A DNA stretch of 64,000 nt from Dendrolimus kikuchii (GCA_019925095.2 CM034414.1:2148001-2212000); one strand, 5' to 3'. Shown: positions 27,930 to 40,615, counted from the stretch's first letter. Made by a program: numbers and translations. Notes: generated by a model not told the origin, from the letters alone.

Positions 27930-29660
27930 TTTTTTTTTTTTTTTTTTTGCTTCAACATATATTCTTTACAAGTATGGCAAGATAAAAACGTTATACTCGT
28001 ACAAAATAAAGTAGGTTGGAGCGAGCTGCTATGTAAATGAAGTTTTGTCATTTAAGTATTCTTCAATAGTGTAGTATCCCTTTTTTAGCAAGATACTTTT
28101 TAATTTGGTTTTTAATTTAGTGAAAGGCAGATCTAACATTTCACTCGGAATCTTATTGAAGTAGCGAATACCAACCCCCAAGAAAGAGGACAATACTTTT
28201 TGTAATCTAAAAGATGGCAATATCAGTCTATTACAATGCCTGGTGTTGAAATTTTGAACAGCCTTATATTACTTGTAGGCACTCAAATTATTACGAATAC
28301 AATTTATATTATTGAAAATATATTGGCAGGCGACCGTCATAATACCGATTTCCTTAAAGCGTTCCCTAAGAGACTCCCGAGGGCCGAGGTTGTAAATTGA
28401 CCTTACGGCTCTTTTTTGTAAAACAAATATAGCCTCTAAGTCAACAGCGTTGCCCCAAAGTAAAAGTTCATAGGACATGACACTATGAAAATAACTAAAA
28501 TAAACTAGTCTAGCAGTCTCTTCGTCAGTGAACTGCCTAATTCTTCTGACCGCATATGCAGCAGAACTAAGCTTTCCTGAGAGACTAGATATATGAGCGC
28601 CCCGCTGGAGCTTCTGATCTAGGTTAATGCCTAAGAATACAGTTGAATCTACTAGGTTAAGTCTAGTGTCGTTAAGAGAGATATTAACATCGTATTCTTT
28701 TACATTGGATATAACAAACTTAACACATTTAGTTTAATTTGGATTGAGTAATAATTTATTTACGGTAAACCACTTAGATATTTGGGTTAAAGCGTTGTTT
28801 ACGTCGTCAAAGTTCTATTTATTTCTGTCAACTTTAAATATAAGTGACGTGTCATCAGCAAACAACACTACCTCACACATATCATTAATAAAATATGGCA
28901 AATCATTAATATATATATCAAAAACAAGAAGATATCTTGGATGTGCTTTTAGCAGGGATGGAAGGTACACCGCTGATATAGAAAGAAGAGTGAATTTGGG
29001 GAATAGTGTGAATGGAGCGTTAGGTAAACTTCTAGGCGCTAAGAACCTCAACCAGAAGGCCCAGCTCGCCATACACAACGCGGTGCTGGTACCTACGCTC
29101 ACGTATGGATGCGAGAGTTGGGTATGGAAGAGAGAGCATGAAAGTAGAGTAAACGCGGTCGAGATGCGAGCACTGCGCAAAATCTGCGGAGTGACGCTCG
29201 CGGACCGCGTTCGTAATACCGAAGTAAGAAAGAGAGTTGGTCTGAAAGAGAGTGTCGGGGTGAAGGTAAGGAAAGGAATGCTCCGATGGTTCGGGCATGT
29301 GGAAAGAATGCATGATGAAAGAATGACTAAACAGATATACAATGCAAAAGTAGATGGATGCAGAAATCGTGGAAGGCCACGACACACCTTCCATGATCAA
29401 ATTGATCGTATACTAGCAGAAGGTGATGTCAGGAGCCTTAAGAACAGACGAGCTTGCATGACAAGAGTTATGAATGTCAAAGAGGGAAGTGAGGTGTGTA
29501 AGAATAAGCCTAAATGGCACTCTGTTGTTCGTGCCTACCCTGCAAGGGAACTGGCGTGAAGTTATGTATGTATGTATGTAAAAACAAGAAGGGACCTAGA
29601 ATAGAGCCCTGGGGCACACCCATAGATATACCAGTCTCAAAAAAGTGAAGTTCTTTTTTT
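27930..29660 (-). mobile_element. Jockey-like LINE 3' part, interrupted
   Basis: On the minus strand: GVPQGSILGPFLFL (near 29600), then after the insert YINDLPYFIND and ADDTSLIF, then WGNAVDLEAIFVLQKRAVR (28400s) and a C-terminal tail (28029-28220). The 3' poly(A) is at 27930-27949. Frames are broken by stops, so it is a dead 5'-truncated copy. Confidence 0.8.
28932..29579 (+). mobile_element. Family B LINE 3' fragment, longest copy, 12-bp target duplication
   Basis: 648 nt inserted into the Jockey-like LINE. Flanked by AAAAACAAGAAG at 28920-28931 and 29580-29591. It encodes RT thumb to C-terminus (YLGCAFSRDGRYTADIERRV onward) in one open frame. Confidence 0.9.
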
Positions 29661-30179
29661 ATTATTTTGGTTATGAATGTCAAACGTTTGATGTTCATCC
29701 CGTCGTTCAGAAATCAACGTTTTCTATTTATTGATTCTGAGGCGGTACGAAGTTTGAATTTATTTTTACCAACGGTAAAGTAGAGTAAAGGAAGTAGGGA
29801 TTTCGTTCTAATCATATAGAATTTAGTAATTTACAATTAACTTTCTCATTAGGCGATTGTAATTCTGGTATCTTCTTCCATTGTATCTGAAAGATAGAGG
29901 CATTAGGCTGAAAGGCGCATATTTCAAAGGCATAGTTTACCTGCCTTATCATAGAGTAATTGTTATCAATATGATTATGATAATAATGTACGTACATATG
30001 ATACTCGTATATCTAGCAACCGTGATTTGTATTTTTATTAAGACCCGACTACATAACAACTTTGAATTTATTCAGGGCCGTCCTTACCTGGGGGTGCAAG
30101 GGGTTCGGGGACCCACGAGACGCAATTGACCTCGATAAAGAGTCATTAAAGAACTCTCAGTTAAATGTATTACACCAAT

Positions 30180-30232
30180 GTGGTTTTGTTTATTGCAAGA
30201 GTTCAGCAAACAGGCAGATGCAGAACTGTAAG
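30180..30232 (+). repeat. Family A fragment
   Basis: Only TTCAGCAAACAGGCAGATG and its surroundings remain. Confidence 0.5.
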
Positions 30233-30400
30233 AGAAGATGGTTCGCAAATACAGGTGGTATTTGGCAACCATCTTCTCTATTGTTTGCGATCCGATCATC
30301 AAAATGATTAAGACCCAAACCCAGCAAAAAGCAACTGCCAGACCTCAGGACACTAAACTCTTTCCGTGTGCACCAGAACACAAACCAACTTGGTTGTTAA
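30233..30400 (+). mobile_element. Penelope-like element fragment
   Basis: Matches the inverse of 41160-41290, downstream of the GIY-YIG coding region there. Confidence 0.55.
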
Positions 30401-30404
30401 TTTT

Positions 30405-31210
30405 TAACCGACTTCCAAAAGGAGGTGGTCCCCTAAAAATTTAACATAGTTTGGCCCAGTAGTTTTCATTTTATGAACATTTCTTATGATTTTTTCCGTT
30501 TCGTTCCGTATGTACACCGATTACGCTGAGATTTATGATCCGATTTACGTGATTCTTCTTTAGTTTGATGCGGAATAGTTGCCATTTGGTCTCCTAAAAA
30601 TTTAACATAATTTGGCCCAGTAGTTTTCATTTTATGAACATTTTTTTGTGAAATTTTTTTCCGTTCCGTTCCTTAGGACCTATATTTTATAATGCGCGCT
30701 GCAACTTTCGAAAGGCCTACCCATAGCTAGACACTAAAAAGTAACAATTAAAAAAAAACTTCTTTAAAAAAACCGACAGCAAAAACTAAAAAGTATAAAA
30801 TAACTTATTTCTAAAGCTATTTTTAATTATAATATTTTATTTTTAATATATATCATCTGAAACATCTTGAAGACGGTGCGAAATAAAACATAAAAATTAC
30901 TATATTTTGAGAATTACTAAGCACCGAGTTCAAGATGTTTCAGATAATATATATTTAAAAAAAACAGGTGTCTTTGGGACACCCGACAGAAGTGATAACT
31001 TAAACTAATCTAAGTTGGTCCAGTAGTTTTTCCGTGATCACTGAACAGACAGACTGGCGCCGTAACGCGTGACGTAACGAAGCAGTTTACCCTCCCATAA
31101 GAAGTTATCACTTCAATAAGATATTATAATTAAAAATAGCTTTAGAAATAAGTTATTTTATACTTTTTAGTTTTTGAAGTCGGTTTTTTTTAACGAAGTT
31201 TTTTCTGATT
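30405..31210. repeat. Composite foldback repeat, left arm
   Basis: Family E foldback sequence that contains an inserted ~130-bp TIR element (about 30987-31115, ends AGTGATAACTT). 30890-31210 is the inverse of 31500-31822. Confidence 0.7.
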
Positions 31211-31499
31211 TAATTTTACTTAGTAATACAAAGGCCACTACTCACAAATATATTAATTAAATATTAAAATCATATGAGTAATATCAGAGCGCCTGATAGA
31301 AATATAATAGTAGTTACGCTAAAACTCATCCTGGTAAGCAAGTTAAAATAGGAGAGGTGAAAATTATTTTAATTAAGAAAAATAGCCAGACTTACGTGGG
31401 ACAAAAAAAAATTACCGAAATAAATAAAATGCTCTATAGGTAAATATATTTTTATTTAATCTTCAAAGTATTCTCTTTGTATTACTAAGTAAAATTAAA

Positions 31500-31822
31500 T
31501 GAGAAAAAACTTCGTTTAAAAAAACCTACTTCAAAAACTAAAAAGTATAAAATAAATTATTTCTAAAGCTATTTTTAATTATAATATCTTATTGAAGTGA
31601 TAACTTCTTATGGGAGGATAAACTGCTTCGTTACGTTACGCGTTACGGCGCCAGTCTGTCTGTTCAGTGATCACGGAAAAACTACTGGACCAACTTAGAT
31701 TAGTTTAAGTTATCACTTCTGTCGGGTGTCCCAAAGACACCTGTTTTTTTTAAATATATATTATCTGAAACATCTTGAACTCGGTGCTTAGTAATTCTCA
31801 AAATATAGTAATTTTTATGTTT
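31500..31822. repeat. Composite foldback repeat, right arm
   Basis: Inverse of 30890-31210, including the same nested TIR element, separated from it by ~290 nt. Confidence 0.75.
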
Positions 31823-31824
31823 TA

Positions 31825-32317
31825 TTTATTAATGTCAAAGACTATATATACTTCTATAATCACAGATTTCGCCAAGGCTACACTGTTAATTTGACTTGAA
31901 CAATAAACAAAAGAGTATATATGCGTGTGTGTGTCAAATACATGGTAGTGTGTGTAATGTTTTTTTTTATTGATTTAATATATTTTTTATGTATAATTTA
32001 GAAAAAATATTATCATTAGTCGCTTCTTCTCTATATAAACTATAAGTATGCGAAATTTCATACTCCTCCGTCCGCGAAATTTTCGTAAAAAGGGGTGCAA
32101 AGTTTTTGCTGCACGTATTAATACATAGATTCTTCAACCCTTCCCTGGGGTTGCAGTCACGAATACCTTTACACATTGTTTTTGTATCATTAAAACTACA
32201 TTATATGAATATAATAATGCTAATACATTTATAATAATAACTTATATATTATTGTATATTTTGGTGTGCAATGAAGTGTTATCTCTCTCTCTCTATATAT
32301 ATATATACATGTATATA
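31825..32317. other. No recognised feature
   Basis: AT-rich; a short minus-strand open stretch (31967-32176) has no recognisable domain. Confidence 0.35.
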
Positions 32318-32480
32318 CTAATATTATAAAGCTGATGAAGAGTTTGTTTGTTTAAACGCGCTAATCTCAAGAACCGCTGGTCCGATTTGAAAAATTCTTT
32401 CAGTGTTGAATAGTACACTTATCGAGGAAGGCTATAGACTATATTATATTTTCAAAAAATTAGGGATCCTTACTAAAAGT
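32318..32480 (+). repeat. Family D dispersed repeat
   Basis: TATACTAATATTATAAAGCTG start and the CGCTAATCTCAAGAACCGCTGG core, a repeat common in invertebrate genomes. Other copies are at 32866-33095, 54062-54300 and 55678-55915. Confidence 0.65.
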
Positions 32481-32865
32481 CCAATAATGTAACCCAAGGT
32501 GTAAAAAAATGACCCGAAAAAATCCTTACACGGCGTGCGCTGCGAAAATGATTAATTATAGAACAAAACAATGTAATACCACTTTGCAGATGATATAATT
32601 GTTTACAAAAAATATCGCGTAACCATATGTCTAACTATTGTGGTTATCTCACAATAAGTGTTCTCTTTTATTTTTTTAAATAATTAAAATGCCGTCGCTT
32701 CAAAAACTCTTTATTTTGTACCTTGGTATTAATCCTTATCAAAATAAATTACTCTATATTCAAGACGAATTCAATACCTTTCTAGAACTTTTTGAATTAT
32801 TCAATTCGGACGTTTCATTCAAAAGATATCGCGATATTTAAAATGTAAGTATTAGTGTTGTAGCC

Positions 32866-33095
32866 AAATATACTAATATATTGTTTGATTGAACACGCTA
32901 ATCTCAGTTACTACTAGTCTGATTTGAAAAATTCTTTTAGTGTTAGATAGCCCATTTATCGAGGAAGGCTATAGGCTATATATCATCACGCTAAGACCAA
33001 TAGGAGCGGAGCACCAATGAAGAATGTTTCAAAATCGGAGGGTTTTGAAAGCAAATTCTACGCGGACGACGTCGTGGGCACAGCTAGTATACATA
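32866..33095 (+). repeat. Family D dispersed repeat
   Basis: More complete copy, ending near GTCGTGGGCACAGCTAGTAT. Confidence 0.65.
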
Positions 33096-33399
33096 TATAT
33101 ATATATGAAAAATGCATTGACTGGACTAAAAGAAGGATAGACATACGATTTAATAAGGATTTTGTTTTATGCCAAAATTATTACAGAACCCCAAAAATGT
33201 TCTGAATCACATAAAAATTAACATAAATAACGTGTTAAATAAAGTATGCAAGATCTTTATCTCGCTTATGTGATATGGCACTGCGTAAGGAGCCGACGAA
33301 ATTCATAGAAACAAACGCAAACTACTTAACTGATTATCACGAAACGTGTTATAACGATTTAACATTGTTTTCGAATTGAAAAATTAATCAGAGTGACAA

Positions 33400-34225
33400 T
33401 TTGCCTATCTATTATGTACAGGTGATGACAGCTGTGTTTCACTGTAGTGAATTTAATACATTATTTAGCTACATCCGTGATGGATACACGATTGTGGCTT
33501 TCGGGGTTAAGACTTTTGGGCCAGAGGGAAAGACAGAGGGAGGAAAGGACAGGTCTATAAACCCATCATTAGACCTGTCCTTTTGTATGGCAGTGAAGCG
33601 TGGCCTGTACTTGAGCGACACAAGCAAGAACTGCGTGTCACGGAGACGAATATGCTGCGATGGATGTGTGGGGTGACGCGGAAAGACCGGGTCAGGAACT
33701 CCCGCATCCGCGGCAGTCTTCATGTCCGTGACATAGCAGACAAACTGCAAGAGTGTCGCTTGCGCTGGTACGGCCACGTTTTACGGAGACCGGATAATTA
33801 TGTAGGGAACAAATGTCTGGCCATGCCACCTCCGCCAGGTCCCGGTCGAAGGGGAAGACCCAAGAAATGTTGGCTTGACGTTGTGAAGGATGACATGCGT
33901 TCCAATTGTCTCAAAACAGGGGATGCAGAAGACCGCGCGAAGTGAAGTAGAAAAAGTAGGAAAGCGGACCCTGGGCGTCGGAGTGAACGCTCCGAACGCC
34001 ACCGGGATTTAACGCTCGGATGATGATGATGACTTTTGGGCCAGGGGGACGTGAGGCCTACCAACTATCTCGAGACCTTTCAACGTGATTGCAAGGAGTC
34101 TCGCATGACCAAAGACCTATATTTACGGCAACGGATCAGCGTTGCCATATAACATGGAAATGCGGCCAACATTTTTGGAGTGCTTCCCACCGACAGCTAT
34201 CTGGACTACATTTTTAACCTGTTTA
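33400..34225 (+). mobile_element. LINE 'family X' pol C-terminus, interrupted
   Basis: Pieces on either side of 33525-34030 join to a pol tail (VKTFGP...) and continue to a QRISVAI-type segment and 3' end. Related to 3300-5063. Confidence 0.65.
33525..34030 (+). mobile_element. RTE-type LINE 3' fragment with 14-bp target duplication
   Basis: Encodes YGSEAWPVLERHKQELR...LRWYGHVLRRP and ends in a (GAT)n tail. Flanked by GACTTTTGGGCCAG at 33511-33524 and 34031-34044. Confidence 0.85.
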
Positions 34226-34252
34226 TAGTCCTTTTTAATAATTAATAATCAT

Positions 34253-34750
34253 ACATAACTTCACGCCAGTTCCCTTGCGGGGTAAGCACAAACAACAGAG
34301 CGCCATTCAGGCTTATTCTTACACACCTCACTTGCTTCTTTGACATTTATAGATCTTGTCATGCACGCTCGTCTGTTCTTAAGGCTCTTGACATCACCTT
34401 CTGCTAGTACACTATCAATTTGAAGGTGTGTCGTGGCCTTCCACGACTTCTGCATCCATCCACTTTTGCATTGTATATTTGTTTAGTCATTCTTTCATCA
34501 TGCATTCTTTCCACATGCCCGAACCACCGGAGCATTCCTTTCCTTACCTTCACCCCGACACTCTCTTTCAGACCAACTCTCTTTCTTACTTCGGTATTAC
34601 GAACGCGGTCCGCGAGTATCACTCCGCAGATTTTGCGCAGTGCTCGCATCTCGACCGCGTTTACTCTACTTTCATGCGTTCTCTTCCATACCCAACTCTC
34701 GCTTCCATACGTGAGCGTAGGTACTAGCACCGCGTTGTATATGGCATACA
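34253..34750 (-). mobile_element. Family B LINE 3' fragment nested in the tail of another
   Basis: Lies directly beside 34757-34975. The outer flanks AATTAATAATCAT (34240-34252) and AATTCATAATCAT (34976-34988) differ by one base, as if this copy inserted into the tail of the other. Confidence 0.75.
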
Positions 34751-34756
34751 GTATCA

Positions 34757-34975
34757 TACATACATACATACATAACTTCACGCCAGTTCCCTTGCGGGGT
34801 AGGCACGAACAACAGAGCGCCATTCAGGCTTATTCTTACACACCTCACTTGCTTCTTTGACATTCATAGCTCTTGTCATGCACGCTCGTCTGTTCTTAAG
34901 GCTCCTGACATCACCTTCTGCTAGTACACGATCAATTTGATCATGGAAGGTGTGTCGTGGCCTTCCACGACTTCT
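34757..34975 (-). mobile_element. Family B LINE 3' fragment, outer copy
   Basis: Short 5'-truncated copy sharing the imperfect 13-bp duplication described for its neighbour. Confidence 0.75.
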
Positions 34976-35099
34976 AATTCATAATCATTATACTCATTAT
35001 TTCATTTTTATTATTACAACCTACATTGTTCTGTTTCTGGTACTTTATATTTTAATATTTGGTATTTATATGTTTTTTTATAATTATTTGTTTATTAAT

Positions 35100-35560
35100 G
35101 TTTAGCACGGATCGCATACCATATGTGATTTAGGAGGTGGTTATTTTTGCTGGACCCAGCTGAATAGCCGCAGATGGCTGTTTCAGCGATACCGGACTTT
35201 AGGGGCTTCCCGACTCCGTGGGAGCGGAGGCGTTCAGCCCGGAAGCAGCGCGCTCGAGGAGGCACCTCCTGTGAGGTTAGGCCTCGGCTCGACCGCTGCG
35301 AGGGGTTGACTCTATATTGAAATTTAGCCGTAAAAGGCTGAAAGAGCTAAGCCAACAGGCTGAAGTGATTATTTGGGGACTAATTACCGCCTCCACCGGC
35401 GAAGCCGATCCTAGTCTATCATTACTACCGCTTCGCAACGTGTTATAGCTGGAGGAGAAGCTAGCTAATCTTGTATGGAACAAAATGCTGAGTGCCAACC
35501 TCATTGCGAAATTGCGACATACAATTTCATTTAGCAGCAAATGTGTGTTGTATTATGAAA
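35100..35560. other. GC-richer unidentified segment
   Basis: 35120-35300 is GC-rich and repeat-like, but I found no second copy in the window and no coding signature. Confidence 0.35.
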
Positions 35561-36425
35561 TATTAATCGGCATTCTTACAAAATAAATATGCAGTCCTGA
35601 ACAATTCAAACATACAACAGTATTTTATTTCTACCTGAACACCTCTAAAAAATAGTGTTACGTGCGTGCGGGGGTACGCACTTGGGATTGGAAAGAAACA
35701 CCAGTTCTTTTGAGTAACGCCTTTATAAACAGCCACACGTAATACCTCTCCGCAAGGTATTGCCTCTATACGCACGACTAACGATGCACTGTCCCGACGA
35801 TAAGTTGTCTCACTCACAATACCGTCGCCGATATTGCGTAGACCACCCCCTGCTACTGCAGTGCTCACCTCCGATATTGACGCGTGTAGCTCGCCTCTGG
35901 TTCGTCTCTCGAACTACGCTACACTCCTTCTTCACTTAACTGTCCACTAGACTTGTCACTAAATTCACCATTTAACTCGTCACTGTCTTCTATTAAACTT
36001 CTCTTCCATCTCTTCCGTAGCGCACTTGTCGCTTCGCTGTCTTGAACTGAACTCAACTCTAAACTGCCCGATAAGCGCGCCTTACGCTGCTTACCTTACC
36101 TTACCCGGGAGACTGGAACCCATAATTTCATTATTCTTTTATTTACTATCTGTCCCTTTCTAAATATCTATTTATCTCTGTCTTTTCCTTCCCGAACCTT
36201 CTATTCCAGAACTTTCGTTTATACATCTACCTTTCTAACATCTATCTATCTATGTCTTTTTCTTCCGGAACTTTCTATTCTAGAACATTCGTTAATCGTC
36301 TATCCCTTTCTAACATGTATCTGTCCTTGTCTTTTCTTTCCAGAATTTTCTACCTTCCTAGAAGTCTTGAAACCGGTTTACGTTGCCAGAAAGTTCTACC
36401 CTCGGTCGCCACAAGAACTACAACA
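35560..36425 (-). mobile_element. Retroelement segment, LTR-like, copy 1
   Basis: Its inverse matches 56945-57771, including the AGAACTTTCTGG and GTGGTCTACGCAATAT regions. No coding capacity. Start TGTTGTAG on the minus strand is LTR-like, but I could not fix both ends. Confidence 0.55.
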
Positions 36426-36757
36426 CCCCAAAAATGCATTTCCTTGACGTAATTAGCAATATTATCACCGAAATTTACTTTATTGTTTGGTACAATAATT
36501 ATTATACATGAATTAGTCTAATCAAAAAACTAATTTAATTCTATTGCCATAAAATGTTTATCTGATATATTTTTATTGAGAATTCCGATTTCAGGGAGTT
36601 CCCTGTTTATTACGTGATTAAAATAACAATAGACGATGGTAATCAAATGTATTTATGATAAGTCACATTTGTAAATTATTTTATCATATAAAAATGCAGT
36701 AGTTGTTGTTGACGAGGTAGAGCCATTCCATTAATCATTTTGCGAATGTACTCTACT
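36426..36757. other. No recognised feature
   Basis: AT-rich. Confidence 0.35.
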
Positions 36758-37193
36758 CTCACCGTTGTTAAAAACGCCTAGCCTAATTCGTGATGTATTT
36801 TCTTACCGAATATTTTGAAACAAAAGCCGGCGCCCGATCGGGTTATGAGTTATTTCATCCAATACCGATAAGCCGCCGAGCGTAAGGTAATGCCTTTTCA
36901 CGCCGATATTCAATAGACGGCTCTAAGAGACCTGAATCACTTGTGATCAAGGCCTCTTAAGATATAGCCTTTTCAAGCCGATATTCAATAGACGGCCCTA
37001 AGTTGAATATAGGCGTGAAAAGGATATATATTACGCTCGGCGGCTTTCCACGCGTATTGGATGAAATAGCATCTCATAACCCGATCGGGCACCGACTTTT
37101 GTTTCAAACCATGCGTTAAGATTGCAAAATTAAAAATATAGATTATAATAAGAAAATACATCACGTGTTACGCGTTTTTTCGACAACGGTGTA
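36758..37193. repeat. 435-bp foldback element
   Basis: Outer ends CACCGTTGTTAAAAACGC and its mirrored inverse; inner arms include CCCGATCGGGTTATGAG and its inverse, and TCGGCGGCTT. Nearly the whole sequence pairs with itself around ~36960. Confidence 0.8.
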
Positions 37194-37261
37194 GTCAGCA
37201 CTTGTATCATACGGTATTTTTTCAACCGGCTTAAACTAGCCGAATTTTCACCACCCCGCAT

Positions 37262-37376
37262 CACTGGTAGCCGTCCAGACGGGCAAATACCCTATCACTT
37301 GAGTGTGGGTTATTTTGTCGCCTCTTGCATGCCGCCCAACGCAGGAAATTGTATTCTTTCTCCGTTCCTGCAGGGA
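37262..37376 (+). repeat. Family A dispersed repeat, 3' part
   Basis: Diverged 3' third. Confidence 0.65.
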
Positions 37377-37379
37377 TAA

Positions 37380-38940
37380 GATGAGATAAAAGTATTCTTA
37401 ATGTCAAGTTTCATTTAAATCCGTTCAGTAGTTTTCACGTGATGTTTTAACAGACAGATAGAAATTCTAGGAGTTGTATTTTCGAAATTCCGAAAAACCT
37501 TATTTTGTTCTATTCATTTTACAGTGTCGCTGTTCTCAATGCTCTAATGCTTCCTCACACAGCGGAACTTTTGACGAGTCTGGCAAGATGTTTGGCCCGT
37601 CAGATTTGCCTGGCTTATTGGAAAATATTTTAAAATATTATACTTGATAACATATATAAAATTCAGCCTTCCTAAAATGACGTAAGTTCCCACTTTTTTT
37701 TTTTAAAGTGCCTGTCAAAAGTTATGGCCCACAGGGAGTGTCTGGCAACTGTATATCTTTGTTTATAACAATATCATATATGACATATGTAAAAACTAGC
37801 CTTGCTACTTTGACGTAAGTTAGCATGGTTATTTTCCACTTTTGATAGCTGCTACCTGAAAAACGGCCCCGCTTTCAGCTTAGCGAGTATCCATTCCTTT
37901 CTAAGTTTATGTTAAACTTCCGATCCTAAAAAAATCATCTTTCCTAAAATCACGTAAGTCTGGGGTGACTGGGATCTCACTCTATTATATTTCAGATGTA
38001 TGTATTGTGTACACAAGTGTACTTTCATTAATTTCCTGTTAAAACATGTCGAGAATTTTCTATCAGGAGTTTGTAGATATTTTAATACGATGAGATTTTG
38101 TGATAAATGTATTTATTTACTGCTTACTACAGTACAATCAGTTATTGGCTCGCTGCAATTACAGCATATTCTAACCGGTCGTCCTGGCTGTAAACGCATC
38201 GACTGTTGTAAAGCACTTTGTAGTGAAACACTTAGAAGCCAATAGATGTCGCTGTGCAGTCATTGAAGTAGCAAACAACTCCCGACACGTTCAAAGAATA
38301 TATACAAAATTCCAAAAATAATAGATGGGCTTAGGTTTGTGAGGCATATAATAACAGCTTCGGCGGAAGATCTTACTTTAAGACGGAGGAGCATTCCATC
38401 TCGCTTCTCCTAATCAGAACAGGCGAAGGAAATAACAGCTACTTTAACATATTGCTCACTGCCGTGAAGTCATATCATTTTGTTACTGCTATTTCACCGG
38501 TGAAAAATCACCACCCAATATTTTAAAGTGAGGATAAAATAACAGTGTCGCGACGTGTCACGGTGATGACTAGAATTGCAAGTGATTATTAGAACTGTGA
38601 AATGAAATAATACGTTTAAAAACTATTGCTTCACGGCGTTATAAAATACTCAAGCAAATGAATGGCTAACGTTTTAAAGAATAAGGTTTAATTTTACCCA
38701 AATAATATCGCTCGTTTACCGTTTTGACTATCTACTTTAGCTATTTTGTACTACATGGCTCTTTAACGGTTTATCTCACGTGAAATAATGCTCCGGTGAA
38801 ATTTAACGGTCGTTACCTATTCTTGCAACTGGAGTGAATAGCAATTTATTTCATATCGTCGTTATTTAATCGCTGATGAGTGAAATGTGCCTTCACTAGC
38901 TGGGACATCCTTAAAACCTTATGATAAATAGGTTCGCATC
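37380..38940. other. No recognised feature
   Basis: About 1.5 kb without repeat copies from elsewhere in the window and without a credible gene. 38000-38245 has an 81-codon open stretch rich in Cys but no known motif. Confidence 0.35.
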
Positions 38941-39072
38941 ATAGAGTACATTAATATAATAGAAAAGTTCTCATTTCAACACGATTACACCTGATGTCAG
39001 ACAACAATGCAATCGAAGATGCAGAACGCTTACCTAGATAATACCTATTCACACGAGACTCGAAGACACCGT

Positions 39073-39293
39073 GCAGGAACGGAGAAAGAATACAATTTGC
39101 TGTGGCCGGGCGGCCTGTTGTAAGAGGCGACAAAATAAGCCACGGCCAGGTGGTAGGGCATTTGCCCTGTTCAAGAGTATGCCGCCTTAACAACCTTGAT
39201 ACGTGTTCCGGCATCAGTGGCCAGGTACCAGTCTCCCTTAAGAGAGCAGCAGCGCATTTGCAACGCCTTTGGTGTTGCAAATGTCCATAGGTG
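39073..39293 (-). repeat. Family A dispersed repeat
   Basis: Lacks the outermost ~80 nt of its 5' side. Confidence 0.7.
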
Positions 39294-39429
39294 AAAAGTC
39301 TGTATAATGTGCATATTGTTACAATTATTACGTGCTAACAACGGTGAAGGAAAACATCGTGAGGCAACTTGCACATCCAGATAACCGATGTGTCAAACCT
39401 GCCAAGCCAGTAATCCCATTGTACGCCTC

Positions 39430-39805
39430 CCGATAAGACGTCATAAATTCTTCTTTCTTTTGTTTGCATTTCGTTTTTAGAAGCCATTAAGTTAACAAGT
39501 TAAGAATTCAAAGAATAAGTGGGCATGTTGCTAGGAGACCATGTCTAATTTACAAATATGTAAGGCCGCTCCTACGGGACATAGTTATTTGAGGTTCAAC
39601 TGCGATCGAGGCGTTACCTAGTGTACTTCCAGAGCGAGTATCTTATAACGACAGACTGCGCGATTTATGCTATTACGATTTTTAGCTTTACGGTTTTGTT
39701 TGTAAGAACTGTAAATTAAGTATATGTACTTCATATAAACTTTGCGATACTCCAACGTCATTTTAAATTTATATCCCACAAATTCGTAACAATATTTATA
39801 AAGAA
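39430..39805 (+). repeat. Dispersed repeat, two copies in window
   Basis: Matches 45655-46025 over ~370 nt (AAGACGTCATAAAT..., GTCTAATTTACAAATA..., GCCTAGTGTACTT-like). Class unknown. Confidence 0.55.
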
Positions 39806-39989
39806 AACATGGTTGCGGCCAATGACGGCTCAACCGGTGAAAAGATATCAATAGTTTCTGGATGATATTAATTAGTTATCAGCAGATTGTAGAGATAGTA
39901 GAAGTATCTCGGTATATTAATTAATGTTATCTGATTTATTAATTAAAATTACAGCAATTAACTTTTGCACACTGTTAGATAAAGTCTGT

Positions 39990-40236
39990 GCAAGAATGGA
40001 GAAAGAATATAAAGTACTGCGGCCGGTAACACCAAGTGCTATCCGATGTGCTGCCGCTCTCTAAAGGGAGACTGGCAACTGGCCATTACTGCTGGAACAC
40101 AACTCAAAGTTGTTATGACGGCATACTCTAAATCAGGGAGGCTAGCTATCGCCTGGCCGTGGCTTGTTTTATCGCCTCTTACGACAGGCCGCCCGACTAC
40201 AGGAAATTGTATTTTTTCTCCGTTCCTGCACAGATT
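39990..40236 (+). repeat. Family A copy, rearranged
   Basis: Begins with an inverted piece of its own 3' end (AATGGAGAAAGAATA) and then continues in the forward direction. Confidence 0.6.
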
Positions 40237-40389
40237 GAATCTGTTTTTACAACTTCACTCGCGGTCTTTAGCATCCCCTATTTTGAGTTCATTGGCACGC
40301 ATATCATGATTGACAAAATTAACCCAGCATATCTTGGCCCTTTCAGTTCCATCGGGACCTGGCGGAGGTGGCATGGCTAGACTATATGG

Positions 40390-40615
40390 TTATATATATA
40401 GACTACTAACTGTCCCGGCAGATGTTGTTCTGCCCTGAAGAAATAAAATTTAGAACCCGATTCCAGCGCCACCTACCGGGTCCAAATGTAAGCTATCTTT
40501 CAAGTCGGATCAAACTGCACACGGTGTGCAAATTTGAAAATCGGTCAAGTAGTTTACGAGTCCATCGCGGACAAACAACGTGGCACGTAATTTATATTAT
40601 ATATTAAGAAGATAT
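40390..40615 (+). repeat. Single relative of the 118-bp unit
   Basis: Contains CCAGCGCCACCTACCGG in a longer dispersed repeat. Confidence 0.5.

Noticed and set aside
38000..38245. Cys-rich 81-codon frame as a small secreted peptide
   Set aside because: No signal peptide, no repeat of spacing, single occurrence; consistent with chance.
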